Below are positions 1 through 7,090 of a stretch of DNA of 13,235 nt, one piece after another. The DNA lies in NCBI GenBank assembly GCA_937965665.1, contig CALCJE010000179.1, forward strand, positions 1 through 13,235. The letters run 5' to 3'. How positions within the stretch are numbered: position 1 is the stretch's first letter; each line of letters opens with the position of its first letter. A program made the position numbers and the translations under genes. This DNA is from an uncultured Bacteroidales bacterium. GTDB taxonomy: Bacteria; Bacteroidota; Bacteroidia; Bacteroidales; UBA4417. The notes under the pieces are model-generated. The model made no database searches. It was not told the DNA's origin and worked only from the letters and a program-made list of their open reading frames with translations.

Positions 1-209
1 CCCGGAATGAGAATGGTAAGAATACCCTTGTTAAATTAGATCTCACCAAGCCTGAACTTTTGGCTTCCAATTACTATTACATACGCCCCAACGACATTAT
101 TTATATCAAACCATTAAAGAAAAGAATCTGGGGTATAAGCGAATTCCCATTCGAGATCTTACTTTCATCCATATCTCTTACACTCGTAATCTATTCATTA
201 GTCAAATAA
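1..209 (+). CDS. Wza-like outer-membrane polysaccharide export protein, C-terminal fragment
   Basis: This is the 3' end of a gene that starts before the window; the first whole codon is at 3 and the TAA stop is 207-209, leaving 68 residues. The fragment has the motif YYIRPNDIIYIKP, typical of the last soluble (SLBB/export) domain of Wza-family proteins, followed by a hydrophobic helix (FEILLSSISLTLVIYSLV) and a terminal Lys. By family knowledge, Wza-type lipoproteins form the outer-membrane channel for capsule or exopolysaccharide and work with a Wzc-type inner-membrane partner. That partner follows 15 bases downstream, which strongly supports the call. In E. coli Wza the C-terminal helix forms the outer-membrane pore; whether this more hydrophobic helix does the same cannot be told from sequence. 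The lipobox, signal peptide and main export domain lie outside the window, so completeness cannot be judged. Confidence 0.8.
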   Translation, partial: RNENGKNTLVKLDLTKPELLASNYYYIRPNDIIYIKPLKKRIWGISEFPFEILLSSISLTLVIYSLVK

Positions 210-224
210 ATAACCAATATAGAA

Positions 225-2591
225 ATGGCTGATCTTAACAACATTAATATGCAGGAAGATAATGACTTTAAAAAAGTCACTGATCTTTTTGTCAGGAATT
301 ATAAACTATTTGTATTTTGTATAGTCATAGCCTTAGGTTTTGCCTTTTATAAAAATTATACGTCTGTACCCATGTACAGTATAACGGCATCAGTCCTGAT
401 TAAAGATAATTCAGGGCAGTCAAACCGGAACCAGGAGATAAATGATTATCTGAACAGTAGTTTGTTTGGTAATAATTTAAATTTTCAGAATGAATTGTGG
501 GTTTTAAAATCATCTCCTGTAATCGAAAAGACTGTAAAAAATCTGAATCTGGCAGTAAGTTATTTCAAAAAGACTGATTTTAAATATATTGATACATATA
601 AGAGTGCACCTTTCAGGGTGTTGTTTTCGCCGAATCATGTTCAGCCATTAAATGTTAAGTTTAAACTTGTTTTTAACAAGAATGGAGGTTTTCAGATCAG
701 CGCTGAATCTGATAAAGTAAACCTGTACAATTACGCATCAGAGGAGTACGTGGATAAAAAAGTGAATTGGTCATTTTTCAAATACGGTAAATCCGGCCAA
801 TTGGTTGAAACTCCTGATCTGGCATTTATTATTCAGGTCGACAGCAATCGACTGGCATATGAAGAAGATTTATCATCATATAGTTTTGAATTTAAAGATC
901 AGAATTCATTGGCAAGGGCTCTTAAATCGAGGTTTCAGTTCGAAGTTATAGATCAGAAAGCTACTGTGATTCAGATTAATTGTATCATGGAATCAATTGA
1001 GAAAGGTAAAGACATTGTGAACCAATTAATGAAGGTTTACTCTGATCAGAACCTGGAACGGAAAAATCACATAGCGTTAATTACAATTGATTATATTGAC
1101 AGGCAACTGAATGAAATTTCTGATTCACTGAGCATGACGGAAAGTAATCTGCAACAATTCCGGTCAGCAAACCAGGTATTGGATGTAGCCGAGCAATCAT
1201 CAGGAATTTCAGCTCAATATATACAGCTTCAAAATCAGTTAGCTGAATTGGTAACCAGGAAACGATATTATGATTATGTTGCTACTTACCTGGCTAACAA
1301 TGAAGATTTTTCAAACATTTCGTTTCCTGCTTCACTTGGTATTCCCGACCAGATTTTAACCAATCTTATTACTGAGCTGATTTCAGCCCAGAGCCAGCGT
1401 GCAAACCTGATTGACAACAAACAGGAAAAAAATCCATTGGTAAACAAGTTAAGCATCAAAATTGATAACATTAAAAAAACAATTGCCGATAACATTTCAG
1501 CTGTCCGACAGACTTTGGATATCTCAATTGATGAAATGAAGAAAAGAGTTCAAAAAGTCGAAAGCCAGATTAGTCGAATGCCCAAAACTGAGCAGCAATT
1601 AGGCGGTTTTGAGCGTAAATACAAACTTAATGATGCAATTTATAATTATTTGCTTGAAAAAAGAGCTGAAGCAAAAATAACCAAAGCCTCAAACCTTCCT
1701 GATGATATAATTATTGAACCGGCTATGTTAGACGGGAATGGTCCTGTTTATCCGAATCCTCAGAAAAATTATATGATGGCCCTCTTATTAGGGATAGGAT
1801 TGCCGTTTGGGTACCTGTTTGCCCGTAAAGCATTAAACAATAAAATTGAAACACAGGAAAGTATTGAACGAATTACAAATTTGCCTGTACTGGGTAAAAT
1901 AATTCATAACTATAAGAAAAACAATAATGTTGTTTTTGAGTATCCCAAATCTCCGATATCAGAATCATACCGGGTGCTACGAACAAACCTGGATTTTGCA
2001 ATGAAAGGGGGGACTCATAAAGTCATTATGGTAACTTCCTGTATAACAGGCGAAGGGAAATCATTTAATGCATTAAATATTGCAATGAGTTATGCCCAAT
2101 TAGGACGTAAAACGGTATTGGTGAACTTCGATTTGAGGAAACATGCTTCTTACTTTGATAAACAAGAAGATCTGTCACTTGGATTAAGTACTTACCTGAT
2201 CAATAAAGTCGATCTGAAGGATATTATTTTAAAATCAGTTGATAACAAGTTGGATTACATTAATTCAGGACCTGTTCCTCCAAATCCTGCTGAATTATTG
2301 GCGCTTGATGAAACTAAAAAACTGATTATGACACTAAAGGAAAATTATGATTATGTTATAATTGACACACCTCCTTTAGCGCAGGTAACGGATGGCTTTT
2401 TGCTCATGGAAACAGCTGATCTGAAAGCAATCGTAGTGAGGTATAATTTTTCGAAGAAAAAAGTGTTGTCGATGGTGTTAAAAGACCTGAAGCATAAGAA
2501 AATAGATGATATCTGTATTGTGTTGAACGACAACAGGGTAAAGAGCGACCAATATGGATATGGATATGGTTATAACAAGAAAAACAAATAG
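225..2591 (+). CDS. wzc: Wzc-type polysaccharide co-polymerase / BY-family tyrosine kinase
   Basis: An inner-membrane chain-length regulator fused to a cytoplasmic autokinase, expected to control polymer length and export together with Wza. The N-terminal Wzz-like part has a membrane segment at about 27-43. A long periplasmic region with likely coiled coils (about 290-450) leads to a GNVR-type segment beginning PKTEQQL (453-459). A proline-rich stretch PVYPNP (507-512) precedes the second membrane segment (about 517-537). The kinase domain has the oligomerisation motif ExxRxxR (E580, R583, R586), Walker A TGEGKS (608-613), a Walker A' strand reading VNFDLR (N634, D636, R638) and Walker B VIIDTPP (D714). 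The tail has four alternating tyrosines (Y777, Y779, Y781, Y783), the usual autophosphorylation cluster. The first acidic residue of Walker A' is Asn here, so kinase activity is likely but not certain. The 788-residue length is normal for Bacteroidota. The ATG start follows an A-rich leader without a Shine-Dalgarno motif. Confidence 0.93.
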   Translation: MADLNNINMQEDNDFKKVTDLFVRNYKLFVFCIVIALGFAFYKNYTSVPMYSITASVLIKDNSGQSNRNQEINDYLNSSLFGNNLNFQNELWVLKSSPVIEKTVKNLNLAVSYFKKTDFKYIDTYKSAPFRVLFSPNHVQPLNVKFKLVFNKNGGFQISAESDKVNLYNYASEEYVDKKVNWSFFKYGKSGQLVETPDLAFIIQVDSNRLAYEEDLSSYSFEFKDQNSLARALKSRFQFEVIDQKATVIQINCIMESIEKGKDIVNQLMKVYSDQNLERKNHIALITIDYIDRQLNEISDSLSMTESNLQQFRSANQVLDVAEQSSGISAQYIQLQNQLAELVTRKRYYDYVATYLANNEDFSNISFPASLGIPDQILTNLITELISAQSQRANLIDNKQEKNPLVNKLSIKIDNIKKTIADNISAVRQTLDISIDEMKKRVQKVESQISRMPKTEQQLGGFERKYKLNDAIYNYLLEKRAEAKITKASNLPDDIIIEPAMLDGNGPVYPNPQKNYMMALLLGIGLPFGYLFARKALNNKIETQESIERITNLPVLGKIIHNYKKNNNVVFEYPKSPISESYRVLRTNLDFAMKGGTHKVIMVTSCITGEGKSFNALNIAMSYAQLGRKTVLVNFDLRKHASYFDKQEDLSLGLSTYLINKVDLKDIILKSVDNKLDYINSGPVPPNPAELLALDETKKLIMTLKENYDYVIIDTPPLAQVTDGFLLMETADLKAIVVRYNFSKKKVLSMVLKDLKHKKIDDICIVLNDNRVKSDQYGYGYGYNKKNK
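2553..2573 (+). repeat. Short hexanucleotide repeat encoding the Tyr-Gly tail of the BY-kinase
   Basis: Three consecutive TATGG(A/T) units followed by a final TAT encode YGYGYGY at residues 777-783 of the kinase. The first two units are identical and the third differs only in its last base. The repeat is in frame, so gain or loss of one unit would add or remove one phosphorylatable tyrosine without breaking the gene. It is too short to say that it varies in nature. Confidence 0.7.
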
Positions 2592-2715
2592 GATTTCACA
2601 CTTTGAACAATCATTACAGCATAAGAGTTTAATGGCTTAAATTGTTAAAAATTTAATTTCCCGTCTTGATTGTCAATTAATTAAATAATAGTAGAAAACT
2701 CAAAACAAATCAAAA

Positions 2716-3723
2716 ATGTTAGATAACTCAACTCTCTTAATAACTGGTGGTACTGGGTCATTCGGAAATGCAGTGTTAAATCGGTTTCTGAATACCAATA
2801 TAAAAGAAATCCGCATTTTTAGCCGGGATGAAAAGAAACAGGACGATATGCGTCAGCTGTACCGGAACGATAAAATAAAGTATTACATTGGTGATACCCG
2901 CGATAAAAGAAGCATTGATGCTGCCATGCACGGAGTAGATTATGTTTTCCAGGCTGCCGCACTGAAGCAAGTTCCATCCTGCGAGTTTTTCCCGATGGAA
3001 GCTGTCCGCACAAATGTTATGGGTTGTGAAAATGTACTGGATAGTGCTTTGGAACACGGTGTAAAAAATGTAATTGTATTAAGTACTGATAAGGCTGTAT
3101 ACCCCATAAATGCTATGGGAATGTCAAAAGCCCTCAGCGAAAAAGTAATGATAGCGAAAAGCCGCAACCTCAATGGCAGTGGAACAGTTTTTTGTGGTAC
3201 GCGTTATGGAAACGTAATGGCGTCGAGGGGATCAGTTATTCCATTGTTTGTTGAACAGATAAAAAAAGGTTTGCCTTTAACAGTTACTGATCCTAATATG
3301 ACCCGCTTCATGATGACCCTTGAAGATGCTGTTGAATTAGTACTGTTTGCCTTTGTTAACGGACAACAAGGCGATATTTTTGTTCAGAAAGCCCCGGCTG
3401 CTACAATTCTTACCTTAACACAGGCGCTCAAAGAATTATACAATTCTGATGTTCCTGTAAAAGTGATCGGTACCCGGCATGGAGAGAAAAAGTACGAGGT
3501 GCTTGTTAATCGTGAAGATATGGTGAAGGCAGAAGATATGGGTAATTTCTACCGGATTCCTGCTGATAACCGCAACCTGAACTATGAACTATACTTTTCC
3601 GAAGGTTCTGATGTTTCCGAAATTGAAGAATACCACTCTGACAATACCGAAAGACTCGATGTGGAAGGTACAAAAAAGCTCTTGCTGAAACTCGATATGA
3701 TCAGGAAAGATCTAGGAATTTAG
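2716..3723 (+). CDS. fnlA: UDP-GlcNAc 4,6-dehydratase/5-epimerase (FnlA/CapE/WbjB family)
   Basis: First enzyme of UDP-N-acetyl-L-fucosamine synthesis: by family knowledge it converts UDP-GlcNAc to the 4-keto-6-deoxy L-arabino intermediate in the cytoplasm. It is an extended short-chain dehydrogenase with the NAD(P)-binding motif GGTGSFG at 11-17, STDKA beginning at S123, and an active-site Met-x-x-x-Lys (M134, K138) instead of the usual Tyr-x-x-x-Lys. The Ser-Met-Lys arrangement is known from WbpM/WbjB-type dehydratases and fits this family better than the Tyr-containing FlaA1/PseB type. The 335-residue length is close to CapE. The strongest support for the function is that the next two genes are the other two enzymes of the pathway. 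It begins 124 bases after the kinase gene and ends 44 bases before fnlB. PseB-like or other CapD-family dehydratase activity is the main alternative and is made unlikely by context. Confidence 0.9.
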   Translation: MLDNSTLLITGGTGSFGNAVLNRFLNTNIKEIRIFSRDEKKQDDMRQLYRNDKIKYYIGDTRDKRSIDAAMHGVDYVFQAAALKQVPSCEFFPMEAVRTNVMGCENVLDSALEHGVKNVIVLSTDKAVYPINAMGMSKALSEKVMIAKSRNLNGSGTVFCGTRYGNVMASRGSVIPLFVEQIKKGLPLTVTDPNMTRFMMTLEDAVELVLFAFVNGQQGDIFVQKAPAATILTLTQALKELYNSDVPVKVIGTRHGEKKYEVLVNREDMVKAEDMGNFYRIPADNRNLNYELYFSEGSDVSEIEEYHSDNTERLDVEGTKKLLLKLDMIRKDLGI

Positions 3724-3767
3724 CAACACTTCGAAAATAATCAGGATTAATATTTTAATTCCGCTTC

Positions 3768-4889
3768 ATGATAAAAATTGGAATCACCGGCCAGGCAGGA
3801 TTTGTCGGCACACATTTATTCAATTTCCTGGGCTTGCAAAACGAAATTGAAAGAATCAGTTTTGATGATTCATATTTTCTTGATGAATCGAAGCTGAGAA
3901 ATTTCGTCAGGCAATGCGATGTAATTGTGCATCTTGCAGCAATGAACCGGCATAATGACCCGGATGTTTTGTACAAAACCAATATAAAGTTAGTTGAAGA
4001 CTTAATAGCTGCAATGGAAGCCGAACACGTCAGCCCTCATGTTATCTTTTCGTCTTCAACACAGGAAGAACGGGATAATTTGTATGGACGTTCCAAAAAA
4101 GAGGGAAGGGAGCGGTTTATCAACTGGGCGCAAAAACACAATGCTGCATTTACAGGCCTGGTAATACCCAATGTATTCGGGCCTTTTGGTAATCCATTTT
4201 ATAATTCCGTAATTGCTACTTTTTCGCACCAGCTTACCCATGGCGAACAACCACGAATTGAAATAGATGGAATGTTAAATCTGATCTATGTTGGCGAATT
4301 GGTTGAAACAATCTGGGAAATAATTAAAGAAAAGAAGTCGGCACCGGTTTACCCTGTAGAACATACGGCTCAATCAAAAGTCTCGCAAATTCTGCTAATA
4401 CTTCAGCATTTTAAAGAGCTGTATTTTGAGAACGGGGTAATTCCTGCTCTGAACAATAGATTTGAAGTAAATCTGTTCAACACATTCCGCTCGTATATTG
4501 ACACCAGGGACCATTTCCCGGTATATCTGAAGAAACATACTGATGCCAGGGGAAGCTTCATTGAAGCGGTTAAAACAGAGGTAGGCGGGCAGTTTTCTTT
4601 CTCAACTACTCACTCAGGTATAACCCGCGGCGAACATTTTCACACCCGGAAAATTGAAAGATTCACAGTAATTCAAGGTCAGGCAACTATTGAAATGCGA
4701 AAAATCGGAACGAATGAAGTTCTTCATTTTGACCTGGATGGCAATCAGCCTTCATTCGTGGACATGCCCACCTGGTTTACCCATAATATCAGCAATGTAG
4801 GAAATGATGATTTAATTACATTGTTCTGGATTAATGAATTTTTTGATCCAGCTGATCCAGATACATTTTTTGAGAAAGTACGATTGTAG
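3768..4889 (+). CDS. fnlB: Bifunctional UDP-sugar reductase/3-epimerase (FnlB/CapF/WbjC family)
   Basis: Second enzyme of UDP-L-FucNAc synthesis: the family epimerises C-3 and reduces the C-4 ketone of the FnlA product to give the UDP-6-deoxy-L-talose-type N-acetyl sugar. Two domains are visible. The N-terminal SDR domain has the NADPH-binding pattern GxxGxxG (G8, G11, G14) and a catalytic YxxxK (Y106, K110). The C-terminal part (about 250-373) is a cupin, with RGSF, then GEHFH (H290, H292 likely metal ligands) and the strand FTVIQGQATIEM. This exact SDR-plus-cupin fusion is diagnostic of CapF, and 373 residues is nearly the length of S. aureus CapF. The ATG start puts the glycine motif at the usual distance from the N-terminus. 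An AT-rich inverted repeat lies just upstream of the start. Confidence 0.92.
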   Translation: MIKIGITGQAGFVGTHLFNFLGLQNEIERISFDDSYFLDESKLRNFVRQCDVIVHLAAMNRHNDPDVLYKTNIKLVEDLIAAMEAEHVSPHVIFSSSTQEERDNLYGRSKKEGRERFINWAQKHNAAFTGLVIPNVFGPFGNPFYNSVIATFSHQLTHGEQPRIEIDGMLNLIYVGELVETIWEIIKEKKSAPVYPVEHTAQSKVSQILLILQHFKELYFENGVIPALNNRFEVNLFNTFRSYIDTRDHFPVYLKKHTDARGSFIEAVKTEVGGQFSFSTTHSGITRGEHFHTRKIERFTVIQGQATIEMRKIGTNEVLHFDLDGNQPSFVDMPTWFTHNISNVGNDDLITLFWINEFFDPADPDTFFEKVRL

Positions 4890-4961
4890 CAATACAAAAG
4901 TAGCCAGCCTATCGTAATTCGAACTACATAAACCATTACCTGCATTAAAATTAGCTTAAAA

Positions 4962-6095
4962 ATGATTCCAACCAAACTAAAAATTGTAACTGTTGTTGGT
5001 ACCAGGCCTGAAATTATTAGGCTTTCGCGAACAATGGCATTGCTCGATAAACATGTTAAACAGATCATTGTACATACAGGTCAGAATTATGATTACGAAT
5101 TAAATGAAATATTCTGGAACGAACTGGAGTTACGTAAGCCCGATTATTTCCTTGGAATAGATACATCATCGTTAGGGGCAGCCGTTGGAGGAATTTTGCA
5201 AAAAACTGAAGAGATTTTGAAACTTGAACAGCCCGATGGTTTGCTGGTATTGGGTGACACAAATTCCTGTCTTTCAGCGTACATGGCAAAACGTATGCAT
5301 ATTCCTGTTTTTCATATGGAAGCAGGAAACAGAAGTTTTGATTTTAATGTTCCTGAGGAAACAAACAGGAGGATTATTGATCATATTGCTGATTTTAACC
5401 TGGTATATACTGAACACGCACGCAGGCATTTGCTTAGTGAAGGATTGCAGCACAGAAGGATTTATCTGACCGGTTCACCGATGAAAGAAGTATTGGAATA
5501 CTACAAGCTAAAGATTGACAAATCTGAAATATTGGTCAACCTCGGGCTCGAAGCAGGAAAATACTTTATGGTGTCAACCCATAGGGAGGAAAATGTTGAT
5601 AATCCTGAAAACCTGAAAAAAATACTGGTTGTATTGAATGAACTGGCTGAAACCTATAACCACCCTGTAATTGTGAGCACACATCCCCGCACACGAAAAC
5701 GGATTGAACAACTGGGTGAATCTGTTTTAGATCAAAGAATTCAGTTCCTTAAACCTTTTGGTTTTATTGATTACGTTCATTTACAACAAAAAGCCTTATG
5801 TACAGTTTCTGATAGTGGTACCATAAGCGAAGAATCTTCAATACTTGGATTTCCAGCTATATCACTGAGGCAATCGATGGAAAGGCCGGAAGCCCAGGAT
5901 ACTGGTTCAATTATACTTACAGGTTTCAACCCGGATGTCATTCTTAACTCTGTTTCGATGGTGGTACAGGAAATTGAAGAAAGAAGTTTTAAAAGTGTTC
6001 CTGCTGATTACCAGATTAATGATACATCATGGCGTGTGGTTAAGCTGATTCTCGGGAATTGTAAGCTGAGCAACCTGTGGAGTGGTGTGAAATAG
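4962..6095 (+). CDS. fnlC: UDP-HexNAc 2-epimerase (FnlC/CapG/WbjD family), final step to UDP-L-FucNAc
   Basis: Non-hydrolysing UDP-N-acetylhexosamine 2-epimerase of the WecB superfamily. Visible signature elements are GTRPE (13-17), GDTNS (D99), EAGNRS (E120-S125), PEETNR (E132/E133), THREEN (H207) and DSGTISEE (D284-E291). The Asp, Glu, Glu and His positions correspond to the catalytic set known from bacterial WecB enzymes. On sequence alone this could be WecB (UDP-GlcNAc to UDP-ManNAc). Directly downstream of fnlA and fnlB, the sensible assignment is the third pathway step, giving UDP-N-acetyl-L-fucosamine. The 377-residue length is typical for the family. The 72-base gap upstream shows no clear regulatory element, and the ATG follows an A-rich leader (GCTTAAAA). 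Confidence 0.92.
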   Translation: MIPTKLKIVTVVGTRPEIIRLSRTMALLDKHVKQIIVHTGQNYDYELNEIFWNELELRKPDYFLGIDTSSLGAAVGGILQKTEEILKLEQPDGLLVLGDTNSCLSAYMAKRMHIPVFHMEAGNRSFDFNVPEETNRRIIDHIADFNLVYTEHARRHLLSEGLQHRRIYLTGSPMKEVLEYYKLKIDKSEILVNLGLEAGKYFMVSTHREENVDNPENLKKILVVLNELAETYNHPVIVSTHPRTRKRIEQLGESVLDQRIQFLKPFGFIDYVHLQQKALCTVSDSGTISEESSILGFPAISLRQSMERPEAQDTGSIILTGFNPDVILNSVSMVVQEIEERSFKSVPADYQINDTSWRVVKLILGNCKLSNLWSGVK

Positions 6096-6182
6096 GTTTC
6101 AACCAAAAAAGTAAAATAAAAACATAAACTAAAGATCATTCGAGGGATTATTCCGATCCTGTTGAATTTTAAAACAAATATA

Positions 6183-7043
6183 ATGGCCAATTCATCAAAC
6201 GAGTGGGATTTAATTATTGAACCCAGGGGCAGTTTATTCAAACTCAATTTAAAGGAGGTATGGAAATACAAAGACCTTCTTGAAATGTATATAAAGCGCG
6301 ACATTGTTACGTTTTATAAACAAACTATTCTGGGGCCTCTCTGGTTTTTCATACAGCCGATTTTCACCACGGTTGTTTTTATGTTTGTTTTTGGTGGTTT
6401 GGCAGGCATACCTACCGATGGTATCCCACAACCGCTATTCTACCTTTCAGGTATTTGTTTATGGAATTATTTTTCAGATTCATTAATAAAAACGTCTGAT
6501 ACATTTTATATAAACCAGTCGGTTTTTGGAAAGGTTTATTTTCCTCGCCTGGTAGTTCCAATTTCAGTTACGATTTCCGGATTACTGAAAATGCTCATAC
6601 AGTTTCTGCTGTTTATTGGCGTTTATATGTATTTTGTTGCTAAAGGAACCCATATTGGTATTAATTACTATGCATTACTTCTCCCGGTATTGATCTTTAT
6701 TTTGGCTGGCCTGGGTCTGGCATTTGGAATCATAGTCTCATCAATGACTACCAAATACAGGGACTTGAAATTTCTAGTAGCATTTGCGGTTCAATTATGG
6801 ATGTACTTCACACCGGTTATATACCCGCTTTCTGTTATGGAAGGAAGCTACAAAAAATATATGTGGTTAATTCAAGCCAATCCACTAACAGCTGTATTAG
6901 AAACCTTTAAATATGGCTTTTTAGGAAAAGGATCTTTTTCATGGTTCTCGCTGGGATACAGTTTTGCATTCACAATTATTTTGCTTTTTATTGGAACTGT
7001 TATATTTAATAGAGTTGAAAGGTCATTCATGGACGTAGTATAA
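6183..7043 (+). CDS. wzm: ABC-2 type polysaccharide export permease (Wzm family)
   Basis: Inner-membrane subunit of an ABC exporter for O-antigen or capsule glycan. It has the family's usual plan: a cytoplasmic N-terminus with an amphipathic stretch, then about six membrane segments. The motif YKQTILGPLWFFIQP near the first membrane helix, the cytoplasmic YRDLKF and the following MYFTPVIYP are hallmark ABC2_membrane sequences of Wzm/TagG/KpsM proteins. I chose the ATG at 6183 (286 residues). An in-frame TTG at 6162 would add seven residues (MNFKTNI), but the ATG has the A-rich leader seen at most other starts here and fits the usual N-terminus. The ATPase subunit follows after 47 bases, so the two form the transporter. 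The substrate is inferred to be the glycan made by this locus. Confidence 0.92.
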   Translation: MANSSNEWDLIIEPRGSLFKLNLKEVWKYKDLLEMYIKRDIVTFYKQTILGPLWFFIQPIFTTVVFMFVFGGLAGIPTDGIPQPLFYLSGICLWNYFSDSLIKTSDTFYINQSVFGKVYFPRLVVPISVTISGLLKMLIQFLLFIGVYMYFVAKGTHIGINYYALLLPVLIFILAGLGLAFGIIVSSMTTKYRDLKFLVAFAVQLWMYFTPVIYPLSVMEGSYKKYMWLIQANPLTAVLETFKYGFLGKGSFSWFSLGYSFAFTIILLFIGTVIFNRVERSFMDVV

Positions 7044-7090
7044 CTGTGCAAAGAACCATGAACAAAGTGTAGTAAACCAGAAATTAGCAA

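Noticed and set aside
2637..2656. AT-only inverted repeat (TTAAATT / AATTTAA) between wzc and fnlA as a terminator
   Set aside because: No G-C pairs and no T-run directly following, so a stable terminator is not supported. No TAnnTTTG promoter element was found in this gap either.
2776..3173. Three overlapping - strand frames inside fnlA
   Set aside because: They lie antisense to the catalytic core of a conserved enzyme and overlap each other in different frames; none resembles a protein family.
4745..5068. 107-codon reading frame on the - strand across the fnlB-fnlC junction
   Set aside because: It overlaps the conserved ends of two well-supported genes, and its product shows no recognisable domain. 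It is a shadow frame.
5224..5469. 81-codon + strand frame within fnlC
   Set aside because: It is out of frame with the conserved WecB-type motifs EAGNRS and PEETNR, which are encoded by the main frame over the same bases.
6008..6304. 98-codon reading frame on the - strand across the fnlC-wzm gap
   Set aside because: It overlaps coding sequence on both sides, with no domain or start context to support it.
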